Assembly: GCF_001625215.2 (NCBI RefSeq)
Contig: NC_030383.2
Location: 5,282,779-5,346,778, forward strand
Source of the DNA: Daucus carota subsp. sativus
Taxonomy: Eukaryota; Streptophyta; Magnoliopsida; Apiales; Apiaceae
Direction: 5' to 3'
Length of the DNA stretch: 64,000 bases
In this document: positions 1 through 12,011 of the stretch, piece by piece
Numbering within the stretch: the stretch's first letter is position 1
How the letters are laid out: each line of letters begins with the position of its first letter
Position numbers and translations under genes: made by a program
The notes under the pieces: generated by a model
The model's database searches: none
The model's input: only the letters and a program-made list of their open reading frames with translations
What the model was told of the DNA's origin: nothing

Positions 1-840
1 TTCACTGACCATGTTAAAAGATTATTTTATAAAATTTCGTATGACTTTCAATTTGGCCAACTTTAATTTGCATATTGTGAGTCGACCAGTAACTTTGATA
101 TTATATAATAATTATTTAGAACTCGTGTCATTATATTTTAAATATGTTCTTTTAATTTAGTTCGTTATTTTCAAACACTTTTGTTTATCAAATTATTAAT
201 ATGAACTAGAATATGAAATAAACCAAGTATTTAATATCAATAATTAAATATATATTACAAATAAATACATATACGTTTATATTTATCATAATTTCCCTTT
301 TAGTTGGGGTCGAGTCGAGTTGATTTAAAAATTTAAAACTTATACTTAATACATCATAATTGGATTGAAATGTTTTTAATCCATCCGTATATATCAGTTT
401 AAATTTAAACATTTCATCTTAATTTGGTGGTTTCGTCAATCTGTGTGCATTAATAGTCCTGATTTCAGAAGATAACACAAATATATTAAATTATATAATT
501 TTTGATTATATTAAAAATTCATATTTTCTTTTAATTTTGTTGTTTATAGCACAAACTATAATTATATTAAGAATATATTCAACTGAGATTTTAATAGGTT
601 TTATATAATTTATGATTTTTAATGAATTGTATTGAAATTGATTTTATCGATTTTTGATCGGATTTCATAAAGTTGACGAAAGTTTTTAAGATTTAAGCAT
701 GATGTTTCAAAATTTTTGATGAGATTTCAAACATCTAAAAATATACCGACCAATATCACAAAATTCATAATTTTATGAAGAGAAAAAAATAAGTCACTGG
801 CATTTGATCACATTTTAATATATTTTAAATAATCACAACC
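1..840. other. AT-rich intergenic DNA, no gene seen
   Basis: No reading frame resembling a known protein and no structured repeat was recognised. The stretch is strongly AT-rich and ends at the MITE-like element that starts near 841. Confidence 0.6.
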
Positions 841-1360
841 AGGAGGTGTATTGGATTGCGATTCTTTTTCAATCATGAAATCTGAGAGTATTTAATTGGG
901 ATTGTTTAAAACCCATTGACATCTTGAGATATTTAATCAGTATTATTTAAAATCCATTAAAATCTTAAGGCATTCAATTGGAATTTCAGATTATGTTACA
1001 AACTGGTGGTATTCAATTAGGATTTTAAATTATACTTTAAATCCGATAGTATTCGGTTGATATTGTTTGAAATTCATTAAAATCTGATAGTATTCAAATG
1101 TTGATAGATTTTTTTGAATTTCATACAATGATAGATTTTGTGGAATTTCAGGAAATGATAGGTTTTGTGGGATTTCTTAGTGTATTATAAGTTTTTTGAA
1201 ATCCCACCAAAATTCATGAGATTTTGAAGCATTGTGCTTAAATCTTAAATGACATATATTAATTCTACGACATTTTATCAAAAATCGGCACAAAATCAAA
1301 ATCACATGCAATTCATTGATTAAAAATAATGTATGAAATCCCAATCGAATACATCCCCTA
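841..1360. mobile_element. MITE-like element with GGxGGTGTATT ends and internal repeats
   Basis: The left end reads GGAGGTGTATTGGATTGCGA. The right end, read on the other strand, is GGGGATGTATTCGATTGGGA, so the ends form an imperfect inverted repeat of about 22 bases. Between about 888 and 1110 a motif of roughly 55-60 bases recurs several times in degenerate form, built around GTATTCAATTGG and CCATTAAAATCT. No coding capacity is visible, which suggests a non-autonomous DNA transposon with subterminal repeats, possibly Mutator-like. No clear target-site duplication was found, so the family is uncertain. Confidence 0.55.
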
Positions 1361-1713
1361 TACCATCAAATTTTAAAGTATCACTTAAAATCTTAATTTG
1401 AACACCACTAAATTTGCAGTATGATTTAAAATGCTAATGGAACATTTCAAGATTTTGATAATTTTTCAGATGTGAAGTTGAATATGCTTAGATTTTATAA
1501 ACAAAAAAAATCACTAAAATCTTAATTCTCAATAGAATTACCCCGTCATAATATCGCTCAAATATGAAATTTAAATCAAATCACTAGATATTTTATATAA
1601 TTATATCTGATAACCTTACACATAAATCTGAATAAATAACTCGTTGTTACCGCCGACTACCCCAACAATTAAAATATAGCATGAAAATCCACGTCAGCCC
1701 AATATTTAGAAAG

Positions 1714-1721
1714 TATAAATA
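1714..1721 (+). promoter_or_regulatory. TATA box of the DUF1644 gene
   Basis: TATAAATA lies about 30 bp before a pyrimidine-rich stretch (about 1735-1770) that looks like a plant transcription start and 5' UTR. The 5' UTR exon contains no ATG before the splice donor at 1852. Confidence 0.65.
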
Positions 1722-1744
1722 GGGCTCCACCCCCTTTTCTCCTC

Positions 1745-3825
1745 GCCTTCTCACTACTTTCTCTCTTCCAGCTGCTCACCACAGCTCACCCCACCCGCCG
1801 TCTCATCAGGACCCGACCCGGTTCCTCTGACCCGCTTCCCATTCCAATCAGGTACATCATCGATTCATCTACACATACACGTTTATTTCGATTATTAATT
1901 CTGATTTCAATTTCTCGTAATTTCGCTGTGTTTGTTCGAATTAAAACCCTAGAATCGTCTTTCTTGTTACTTGGATCTTCTTATTTATTGTTTCTTGTTG
2001 TGTATCTATCGTTTTTGTTTGTTTTCCATGGCTGTGTTGTGATTTTTGGTGGTTATTTGTGTTGGTGTTTTGTTTCTGTGGTGTGAAATAGTAGGGGCAG
2101 TTGTTTCGGGTTTTCGTGATAATAGATTTGGTAAAAATGAATGCTTTTAAGGTGAAAGGAATGTTGAATATCGTTTACTAGGTTATGTGTGGCTTGATTG
2201 TGCCCTTGGTTGTTTTCGAGTTTTGTTTTGGTAATGTACTAATGTGTGGAATTGGGTTTGATTTGATTCGGATTCTTGGTCAAAGGTTTTTAGGTCATTT
2301 GTTGGGTGTCAGAGTTGATATCTTTATGATTTTAGCGGTTATTTCAGTTTCTGTTATAGAAGAAAAATTATTTGTATATTGGAGCGTACGAATCTGTCAG
2401 TGTAATTGTTTAGATTCGAGATGTTTTTTGTTCAAACACTTCATAGATTGCGTTTGATTGTTTTATTTTGTCGTGTATGGATATGTGGTTACAGAGGTCC
2501 TCCCCAGCACAAGGTATTAAATGTCATCTTGTATGTTATATGACTTGTGTGTCGGCACATGGAACTTGCTGGAAAGATATGACTTTTAATTGTATACTGT
2601 AAGCTTTGTTTTTGTTGGCCCTTGTGTGTGTAGCTTTTGTGACTTCAGATGCTTATTTGAGCTTGCGGTTTAGACTTCATACTAGTAGTAGGGTTTAGTC
2701 TTTGTGTTTTGCATCTATAAATTATGAAGTTTAATTGTTTTCAATTATATAGAATTAGGGAACTTGGGATAAATTTATCGTATGTTGGGGTTAATTTTAC
2801 GAGATTATGATAATTTATTATTTGTTATCTTCTGTAATATCTTAATTGACAAATTCCTGGTTTAAGAAATGACTTGCTTCATGAGTATTTTTAACATGTT
2901 CAAAAATTGGTTTCATAAGTTCTGGTGTTTCAAAGTGTTAGTTAATTAAAATCGTCTTTAGTTTATCTTCAATCTGTTATCGTAATTTATAAGTCATAAC
3001 ACAGGTGCAGACTTCTTTACAGTTTTACCCTCACCATCTCTAGATTGTACAGTATAATTTTGTCTGGTTTTGGGAATTCTTGTATTTAAGGCATATGTGA
3101 TTTACTGATTTTGGATAAAAAAAGATTATCAGATTACTCTTAAAATTATCGCTCCTGTGGGACTATATAATTATTATCTTGATTTACTGTTTCATCTGGC
3201 AACAAAACCCTAGTTCTCTACATGTCATCTCTTGTATCATATTTATATGGTGATTATCTCTTAATATATTTGATTATTCACGTCTAATGATGATAGGAAA
3301 GCTAAATACTTTGGAGGTACAAGTTTAGGGGGTGTATTTGTCTCCAGACAACTTAAATTATGAGTAGTACTGCTTAAAATGATTGCTTTGATACGTGAAA
3401 GATGTCCATCCCATATTTTCAATTGTCTTTCCTTCCGTGCCTCATACCCAGTTTGGACAAACCTTTTACAGTATGTCTTATAGATTTGTTGGCGATGGAC
3501 AATGGGCTTCTAGGACTTTTGTTATGCATAGAATTGAAATTAAAGCATCATTTGATAGCTTGTGCGCAAACATAAAATAAAAGTGAATCAGAAGTAGATA
3601 AAAAAATCTGAATCCCTGTAAAATGTTGTTTGCCAAAGTACCTATTAAATAGATACACGACCTTGCACTATTTAATGCAAAACAAAAGATAATGATATAA
3701 CAATATCATGCTGCCTTCGTCTCTTGATACTTGGACCGGCTAGTTTTACGATTTCTTGCTAAGTTTACCCTTTATTTTGCATTGCAGTCCTAATCATATA
3801 CGTGCTGCTGCTTTCACATCTGAAG
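1745..3825 (+). other. 5' UTR with a 1.9-kb leader intron (DUF1644 gene)
   Basis: The predicted 5' UTR exon runs from about 1745 to 1851 and ends CAATCAG before GTACATC. The acceptor TTGCATTGCAG ends at 3787, giving an intron of 1,936 bp. The remaining 38 bases of 5' UTR lead to the first ATG at 3826. The intron is T-rich, as is usual for plants. Short open stretches inside it (for example 2185-2457 and 3395-3580) resemble no protein and are treated as intronic noise. Long first introns in plant 5' UTRs often raise expression; that role here is inference. Confidence 0.65.
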
Positions 3826-4884
3826 ATGCCAAAAGAGAGAAGAGATCGTTCTGTATCTTTTGACAGGTCTAGGGCATCTCCTTTTCCTTGTGGATCTAGT
3901 CGATCACTTCTATCACTGACTAAAAACCCTTCAGATAATGAAGAAAATGTTAAAGAATGGGAGGTAACTCAATGCCCCGTATGTATGGAACATCCTCATA
4001 ATGCAATACTTCTCATATGTTCATCTCATGATAAAGGCTGTCGGCCATTCATGTGTGACACAAGCTACAGACATTCCAATTGTTTTGACCAGTTCCGCAA
4101 GTCATCTGCAGAAAGGTCAGAAACTGTTCAGCTGGAAGGTGCACCAGTATCAGTTGAACAGCCATCTTCAAATGTAGCTGTTCCAGAAGCAGCAGTCACT
4201 AGTAGTCAAGCTGAAGCAAGGAGGGAGGGGTCCCCGGGGATGCATGACAATGTTGAGAACCAAAAGGGAAAGCTGGTGTGCCCTCTCTGTCGTGGAGATG
4301 TTAATGGGTGGATGGTAGATGAACCTGCCCGTATATTCATGAATTCAAAATCAAGAAGCTGTGCCAGTGAGACATGCGACTTCAGTGGCACGTATGCAGA
4401 ACTGAGGAAGCATGCGAGGGTTGTGCATCCAGAGGTGCGGCCAACTGAGGCTGATCCAGAGAGGCAGCGTGATTGGAGGAGGTTAGAGCAGCAGAGGGAT
4501 TTTGGTGATCTGATTAGCACACTGCAATCTTCTATTGGAGAGGAGATGGAATCTACTGAGGATGGCACCTTCACTTTCAATGAAAGTCGTTGGTTAACAG
4601 TATATTTTCTTATCAGAGTGTTTAGACCAAGACGTAGCTCAAGGAGTAGTAGCTGGTCAGGTAGCTCGAGAGCAAGAGCACCGGTGAGGAGACCTACCAC
4701 CAGACTTTGGGGAGAGAGCTATGATAGTGAGTCTAGGGATCGTGATAGGGAGTCCAGGGATCGCGATACTGAGACCAGGGATCCTGATACTGAGACCAGG
4801 GATGGAGGTACAGGTCTAAGATGGAGCGAACAAATTCGGAGGCAGCCAACCCAAAGACAACAAACACCTGATGACGAGTCTTGA
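3826..4884 (+). CDS. DUF1644 family zinc-finger-like protein
   Basis: A 352-residue protein of unknown molecular function belonging to the plant-specific DUF1644 family. The family signature is plain: CPVCMEHPHNA at residues 50-60, then SSHDKGCRPFMCDTSYRHSN with cysteines 65, 72, 77 and 86. A second cysteine pair lies in CPLCRGDVNGW (152-162), followed by a C-x4-C-x11-H-x4-H arrangement (C179, C184, H196, H201) that resembles a C2H2 finger. The N-terminus is basic and serine-rich. The C-terminus is rich in Arg, Ser and Asp and contains four seven-residue repeats. The start at 3826 is the first ATG after the leader-intron acceptor. An upstream in-frame extension to 3802 lacks an ATG. The coding region is a single exon. 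Nuclear zinc binding is an inference from the cysteine pattern. Confidence 0.9.
   Translation: MPKERRDRSVSFDRSRASPFPCGSSRSLLSLTKNPSDNEENVKEWEVTQCPVCMEHPHNAILLICSSHDKGCRPFMCDTSYRHSNCFDQFRKSSAERSETVQLEGAPVSVEQPSSNVAVPEAAVTSSQAEARREGSPGMHDNVENQKGKLVCPLCRGDVNGWMVDEPARIFMNSKSRSCASETCDFSGTYAELRKHARVVHPEVRPTEADPERQRDWRRLEQQRDFGDLISTLQSSIGEEMESTEDGTFTFNESRWLTVYFLIRVFRPRRSSRSSSWSGSSRARAPVRRPTTRLWGESYDSESRDRDRESRDRDTETRDPDTETRDGGTGLRWSEQIRRQPTQRQQTPDDES
4729..4812 (+). repeat. Coding minisatellite, four 21-bp units
   Basis: Four in-frame 21-bp units encode ESRDRDR, ESRDRDT, ETRDPDT and ETRDGGT near the C-terminus of the DUF1644 protein. The unit length is a multiple of three, so changes in copy number would keep the frame. 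Confidence 0.8.
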
Positions 4885-5442
4885 AAGCAGACGAGGGCTG
4901 TTTGGACTATAGGTCAAGGGGACAATTACAAGGCCAGAATTTAAATTGAATGAAGATTTTTTGATTTTTAAGTTGATCTGCTTGATTCAAAGTTCTGCAG
5001 ACAGTTTGTCTACACATGTGTTGTTACAGATGGATTGTGTTTCCCTGATGTGTGGGAGGTTTTTGTTTTGCTTGTTTAGAAAAAATAAGCACTTGTTTCT
5101 ATCGGAAAAGTAAGAATTATTTTGATACTTTTTAGATTTTATCAATGGTAAAATTTAAAAGGTCTACTTGTTTGAGCAAATATTGATACTTGCATTCCCT
5201 AAACTTGGTACAAGAGGTATTGAGCGGTACCCTCTCGTCACCTAATTAGGAGTTAATTAGGAGTCGTTTAGTTCGTACTTAGGGTTTGCGATGTTTAGGT
5301 ACCGGGCTAGAAGCTATGAGTTTCTCGCGTGTATGGATTTGAAAAACATACCTCAATTTCAAAGGCATGAGTTTTTGATGTCTTGGCAAAAGCTTTTTCA
5401 GAAAACATACCTCTATCATAAAATTAAAAAAAACGGTTTTTC

Positions 5443-5614
5443 TATGGTGTGCCCATGGGCACACCATAAGCACTAACTCCTATGAGTTTGGTGCATTTTT
5501 ATTGGTCACTTAATCATAAATAAAGATGGCCCCCCTGCATTTACATCAAGTCCACCAATCAAAATCCACCAAAACCATCAATTTTAGTGTATAATGTGTG
5601 CCCATGGGCACACA
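5443..5614. mobile_element. Small MITE bounded by two perfect palindromes
   Basis: A perfect 26-bp palindrome at 5443-5468 and a perfect 20-bp palindrome at 5595-5614 share the core GTGTGCCCATGGGCACAC. The sequence between their centres (about 5457-5604) has inward ends GGGCACACCATAAGCACTAA and, from the other strand, GGGCACACATTATACACTAA, so it is a terminal-inverted-repeat element of about 148 bp. It has no coding capacity. The flanks mirror the ends outwards, which makes each junction palindromic. Confidence 0.6.
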
Positions 5615-6546
5615 CTAGACAAACCCTAAAAAAAAAAAAATATTATTCACGAGGATCAAGAGGTAGCTTACGCCTCGTTACAACTTACAAGTCATTCAAT
5701 AAGCATGAGTTTTTGTGTGATTACTTGAACTCGAAATTACTTATACTTTTGTTGTATTTAAAGATGAAATTTATGTCCGATTTTATTTACTTAATCTTAA
5801 ATTCATAACCGTTTTTGATCGATTTATATACATTCAATATCAATATTATTAATATATTGTAATAAATGATGGACAGATGATTAATAATCGTTTTATAGAT
5901 CACTGATTTTTCTAAAACGTCTCAAAATATATATTACATAATTTAAGTATAAGTGCGACTTAGTATTAAGAGATGCAAATATTACAATGTATGATACGCA
6001 CCTTAACTCTCAACTAGTCAAGAGATGCAAATATTGTATATATGATATTTATCTTAGCTCTCGAGACAGACCGATAAGATTCGTGTAGTTGGTTCAATTA
6101 TCCACTTATTTCGGTTAAAATCCTCTTTTAAGCGAGGGTGATAATACTTTTTCTAATTTTCGACATAATATGTTGAATTTCAGCTGATGAAATATTATAC
6201 AAATTAACAATAACATGCTCTTTTTTATATGTTGGTATTGTCCGGTTGCGAGTTTATTATCTATGAGCTCGACTTAATTAGATATTATATAGGTAAGGTT
6301 GTAAACAAATTGGAATAATTGTTAAGCTTGTTCGGTTCGCTCAATGTTTGACTTAGATAAACTTGATTTGATATCTTATCGCTAAATGTTTATACGAAAA
6401 AATTCTCAGTTAATTTTAATTTATTGAATTGAGATTTTAAAATGTTCAACTCGTGTTTGTTCGTTAAACTCGAGTTCAAGTCAAGTTTGTTAAACTCGCT
6501 TTTGTTCGATAACAAAACGTGTATAATTACAGTATTATATACATAT

Positions 6547-6549
<3 letters not shown>

Positions 6550-6582
<33 letters not shown>
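6550..6582. repeat. (AT)n microsatellite
   Basis: An uninterrupted AT dinucleotide run within AT-rich intergenic DNA. Confidence 0.9.
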
Positions 6583-6587
<5 letters not shown>

Positions 6588-9235
6588 ATATTTATTATCT
6601 ATAATGTTAATTTTATTTTTTGATTATATAATATTTTAAAAAAATTATCCATGTTGAAAATATGTTACTAAAAAGATGAGACGTTTATTTTCACTAGATA
6701 AAATTAAAAATAGCTTAAAATTATATAAACATACACACGTATTGGTAACGAACAGTTCATATTCGGTTTGTTTTAATATGTTCGTAAGTCCCGTTCAATT
6801 GTCATAGAACTTAAGTTCGAATCACGAATTTCGTTCAACACGATTATGCAATATTGTTGGATATCTAACATCTCTTTATACAAGTTATCGACTAGCTTGT
6901 TTGATTAAGTAACTATCTGATTATAATTATATAAATAATAGAAAAATATATTTCATCAAGATTTTAATGTTTAAATTTTTTAATTATTATTTATTTATTT
7001 CGTTATTTATAAATTATACATCAAATTAAGAGATATATCCTATAATACCGCCGCACAATTGGCTTTACCTATGATACTATCACATTTTTTGATTTTATTC
7101 AATGATAATCATGTATATTTTGATTTCTATATATGATACCTCTAAGTAAAATTAAGTAAGATATTATATTACAGGCTATAAATATATTGCATATTTAGAA
7201 TATTTGAAAAGATACATGTAATAGACCATTAAACTGTGTGAAACCGAGTTAAATTGAATATTAACGGTCAAAAAATGTCAGTATGGTGATTAAATTTAAA
7301 TATATCTCACTTATTTTTATCCCGTTCTACATGATTCATAGGTCTTTTGCATATATTTTTTTGTAAGTATATTAAATATAAAATTATTTGATACTCCAAA
7401 ATCAATTTTATTACATTTTACTTAATATAAAAGGTATTATATGTAGAAAATCAAATGTACAAGATTATCACAAACACAAGAGAAACATATGAAGGTATCA
7501 TTGAGAAAAATTAATTACACAATAATATCACAGAGAATACCTCTCAATTTAGTTTTGTTTCAGAGTTGTTAATGAAACAAATAAAGTTGAGTTTTCGTTT
7601 ATTTGCTTTAAGTTTTCTTTATCTAGATGAGTTTGATCGTTTATCTTATTAAATAAATTAGTGTTGTTTATTATTGTTCATACTTGAGAATATACTGAAA
7701 TCTTTTAACACTAAATTAATAATATTAATAATATTATTATCCTTTATACTTGATTAAAATATTTGGATACTTAACATTACTTTGTGTCTCTTGAATCATG
7801 TGTAACACAATATCATTTATATTTGATGTTTTAATATTGAACAATCATCCTTATATAACATAACATAGTTGTCTTTACATCTAATCTTCTTCTATTTATT
7901 TGTTAAATGTTAACAAACAATTTTTTAAGAGATTCTTATCATAACAAAATTTTAATAAATATATACAATTATAAGCCTTGAGAAATAGAAAATTAATACT
8001 CGTAAGCTTGAAAGTCTAGATGATCATAAATTCACAAATCTTTTGAATATCTGCATTTAACACGTGATCAAAATATATACTAGTGTTTGCCTCAAAAAAT
8101 AAAATATATACTAGTGTCTCCCGCACTAACTTCAATCTAATATATACAAGTGTATTTTCAATAAACATCTACTTCTACTCTTCTACTTCTACTCTTATAT
8201 ATAAAAGGAGAACCAAGGGCAAAATATGTCAAAAAAATGCCCATGAAATCTCAATTATGCCCTTAGTTATAATGTAATTACAAAAATACCAATAATTAAT
8301 GTAATTATTATATTCTTACTAATTAATGAACTATGTACACAATAAATTACTTATATTGATTGCTCTCATTAATAAAAGTATTATTGTAATTTATTCATTT
8401 GCATAAATTTAATAAATTTTGTGCACATAATTTGATATCACTCATAACCAAAATAATTGGTTTTACTGAATTAATATTTCAATTAAAACCAAATAAAGAA
8501 ACAAAAAATCAAACTTTTGTAGAGAATATTACTAGCAAATTAAAAAAAAATTAAATAAATACTTTATTTTATTAAAATTTGTAGTTTTGAACTAAATTAC
8601 TAACAATAAGATTGATATACAATCGAAATTACTATTACTAATAATATTGAAATATACAAAAATTAAATTAATTTGCTTCGGTATTCGGTTAACCAAAATA
8701 AATGATCACTCGTATGTGTGTGACCTAAAAGAGAACAAAAAAAAACGGAGAGTGAGGGACCTAATCTATATACCGTTAATCAATAAATAATTTAGTGAAT
8801 TTGAATTGCACATCAAAATTATTTAGCTTAATAAGCCTGTCGAAAATAAGTACTTAAACTTGAAAAACACTAGAATCAGAATGAGATGTATCAAAATGTT
8901 TATTTAAATTATTTATGATAATTATATGTATATTTATATATTACATGTTACGACACTACTTCAAACTCTTACGTGTAAATTAATTTAGTTATGTTGATCT
9001 TTATTTTATTTTATCTAAAAAGATCATATTTATGTATACTTTTTAAGGTCGGATCGACGTCATCCAGAATATGGCCCAAGTTTATTTAAGTGACCGGAGT
9101 CAGACCAAAAATCAAGTTACATGTCATGCAAATAATGTAAAAATCAACTAGGAGAATAATTTCGAAACACCAGATCTAATAGATAAATAATCATCGTGAA
9201 CATTTCTTAAAGAAGCATGTAATATTTTTTGTCAA

Positions 9236-9410
9236 GGCTCCGCACAGGCCCGGGACAGGCTCCAGACAATTTTAAGAGCCAAAACTTGGCCCCACCATTG
9301 TCCCACTAGGTCCCGCCCCGACCCTACTAGGTCCCACCCAACTAGGTCCCACTTAGACCCCGTCTAGGCCCATTTCGGGATCCATCCCCGATCCCGAAAC
9401 CCTTACCATT
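9236..9410. other. GC-rich patch with CTAGGTCCC repeats
   Basis: This is an abrupt C-rich segment in DNA that is otherwise strongly AT-rich. ACTAGGTCCC-like motifs recur at least three times (about 9305-9350), and CCCGATCCCGAAACCC closes the patch. No inverted termini or open frame was seen. It is probably a fragment of an older transposable element; its identity is unknown. Confidence 0.4.
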
Positions 9411-10319
9411 CTACTTAATCACATTATTTTGTATTTAGTTTGTATTTTAATAATTTTTATTAGAGTAGGATCCTATATATATATATTATGCATATTCCCT
9501 AACTAAAAAATTCAATTAAAGATCGTCTGCCATATTTTGTGAAAAAAAATCATCATCATATGATCATATCCAATTAATTTGACCCAAAATTAATTTTAAC
9601 TATTGAATTTTGATTGAACAATCGATTGGACAAATTAATATCAGTATAAACGTTTTATATATAAATTATGTTGTGTTAGTTCATGTTGAATAATAATATG
9701 TCCATATAACAACTTGAATCATGTATTATTAACATTATTAGTTGATTTTTAAAATAAATTTATATTTATAAAATTATAAAATCAAATATATTATGCAAAA
9801 AATTAAATTAAAATTAAAATATATAATTTTAAAATAAATATTATAAATTATGAACCCGTTACTTACTTAAAATAGAAAACATGAATCATTTCCAAACAAA
9901 AACTCTGTTAAATATCATCAAAAACTCTAATCGGCGGTCATTATCAGATTCCACTACTTTTTCCAAACAAATTTGTTTGAACAAATCTTCGCGGTTTCTA
10001 TAAATTAATAAAAGAAATTATTTAGTATTTTTTTTACATATTTCCTAATTTTTATTTAATTTATTTTTAGGATCCTGAATATATATTATGATAAATATGA
10101 CAGTATAAATACCTCAAGTAATAATGATATTGGTTATAATCAAACTTTTCTATGTACTATGTATAATTTATTTCTTACCATAATAATTTAATTAATTAAT
10201 TAATTACTTTAAGGTTTTCAAAAAAATAATTAATTTAAGTTACTAAATAGTATATTTAAGAAATCCTTATTCCCCTGGTTCAGTTCGATCTTTGAACTTC
10301 CGCGATATATGATAATACA

Positions 10320-11631
10320 AAATCGATCGTGCAATTATTCATACTCCCATCAAGAAAATTAGTTAATTAAGATATTACAAATACTCTCTCCGTCCCCACC
10401 AATCAAAATAGAACGATCTGGCAATTCCAAACCCCCACCAAAATCATCCGACTGAGTCAAGGATTGCCAAGGGAGTGGAGTTTGCGTTTCTTTATACATC
10501 AAACCGGGTCGAATTTATGAAAAAAGAAGGACATTTTTAAAGGACAGATCAAAATTTGAAGACGACTCTTTTTGTGTGAATATACTCCACAAAACTAAGG
10601 TGTACTTTTTTAAATTCACCATCTTACTTGTTTATATGATCTGTTGGTAATTTAGATTTTGCATCAGATCTTAATGTCTTTACTTTATAAATATACTCAT
10701 TGCAGTTTGTTATTTGTTTGCGTAAAATTGTACTCTATGCCACTACAACAGATTTAGTGTTAACATGTTGCTTATTACGAATTTTTAGATTTCGGTTAGA
10801 TGACGTGACGGTGACGGTGGTTCGCGGTTGTGATTTTCTTGGCTAAAATTATTGCTTAATTTACGATTTTAGTTTTGAAGTTTTGTATTTAATTTTTTGA
10901 TTTTAGATTATTTGCATTTAATCTCTTTTATTATTTTGGTTGTAATATAGGCAAATTGTTTCATGCAATTTTTCCTTAATTAGTGTTTGGCTATTTTTAA
11001 ATTTTTAAAATTTTAAATTACCCTTTTTAGTAATTGTTATATTAACTATATTGATTAATGTTTTGCATAGATTTTTGAACTTTGTATAATAGTTTTAATT
11101 TCCTTATTTAGTATCTCCTTTATCCATTATAGCTGGTTCTTTTGTGTTATGGAAATTTTTGAAATTTTTGTATATGTTTTTATTTTCATTTATTCAGTTA
11201 TTATGTTAATTGTGCCTTATTGATGGTTTTTTTGTACCATTTATGGGAGGGCCATGATTGATGGCATATTTTTGGCTTGTAAGAGGCAATTATGTGCCAC
11301 CTTGTTGGCTGCAATTTTGTGCCACCTTGTTGGCTTAATTATTGGACATATTATCTTTTATTTTTCTATAATATATATAATCTGTTATATATATTGACTT
11401 ATATTCCTCTGTTTTACTTTGTTTATATTTTCAGGATGCTTGGAAAAAGTTGGGTTTTTCTTTTCGAACATTAAAGTTTCATTGTCTAAATTTCTCCGAT
11501 CATCTTGCATGTCCGACGGTTAGATGATAAATTTTTTTGAATGAAAGAATTATATTGCCGAATGATATTCGTTGAGATTCATTCTCATTATAAAAAAAAA
11601 AAAAAGAGAGAGAAATCGATCGTGCAATTAT
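10320..11631 (+). mobile_element. Retroposed insertion with 19-bp target duplications and A-tail
   Basis: The 19-bp sequence AAATCGATCGTGCAATTAT occurs at 10320-10338 and again at 11613-11631. The second copy directly follows an A-rich tail (13 A, then GAGAGAGA) at 11592-11612. Long target duplications together with a 3' A-tract are the hallmark of LINE-machinery retroposition. The roughly 1.27-kb insert has no long reading frame and resembles no coding gene by eye. It contains a doubled GTGCCACCTTGTTGGCT motif at about 11293-11335. It may be a 5'-truncated LINE, a SINE-like element or a retroposed transcript. Confidence 0.65.
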
Positions 11632-11884
11632 CACATTCCCTGCATAAAGATTCTACACGCCGAATCAAACCAAAATAATTAATTCATAATTTCATGTACA
11701 AAACCTATTCTGCTCAGCCATCTAGTATACAACTGTAATCGAGTTGTCAATTCTGAATCTGCTTGTTAGGACAGAACATCATCATATTCATCCTATTTTC
11801 ACAGAGCAAGATTGCCCCTTTTCTCTTTTTCTTTTCTTTAAAACCTACACAAACAAAAGTTTACACCTTTTTCCTCTCTGGCCG

Positions 11885-11891
11885 CATATAA
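11885..11891 (+). promoter_or_regulatory. Probable TATA box of the DeSI-like gene
   Basis: ATATAAG in the context CCGCATATAAGGGAGC lies about 125 bp before the start codon at 12012, leaving a 5' UTR of about 95 bases. It is a prediction from sequence context only. Confidence 0.45.
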
Positions 11892-12011
11892 GGGAGCTAG
11901 AGCCCCCTGGATCTCATCCATCTTTTTTGGTTGTGGGTTTATTGTGATTTTATTTTTTCATTCAAGAATTTGTTATTATAGGACTCTTCAGACATATTTG
12001 TGAGATATAAG

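Larger units (their letters stand above)
4885..10319. other. 3' flank and gene-poor AT-rich intergenic region
   Basis: The first few hundred bases are the 3' UTR and end of the DUF1644 gene. Beyond that I see no supportable gene. Recognisable items are the palindrome-ended MITE at 5443-5614, an (AT)n tract at 6550-6582, a repeated AAGAGATGCAAATATT motif near 5970 and 6020, and a GC-rich patch at 9236-9410. Near 8190-8215 TCTTATATATAAAAGGAGAA resembles a plant Helitron 5' end, but no matching 3' hairpin end was found. Confidence 0.6.

Noticed and set aside
206-412. Short minus-strand open frame in AT-rich DNA
   Set aside because: Low-complexity composition, no recognisable protein, no promoter or splice context.
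4206-4700. 164-codon minus-strand frame inside the DUF1644 gene
   Set aside because: Antisense shadow of a clear coding exon with conserved cysteine motifs on the plus strand.
8190-8230. Helitron-like 5' end TCTTATATATAAAAGGAGAA
   Set aside because: No matching 3' hairpin-CTRR end was found downstream, so an element cannot be delimited.
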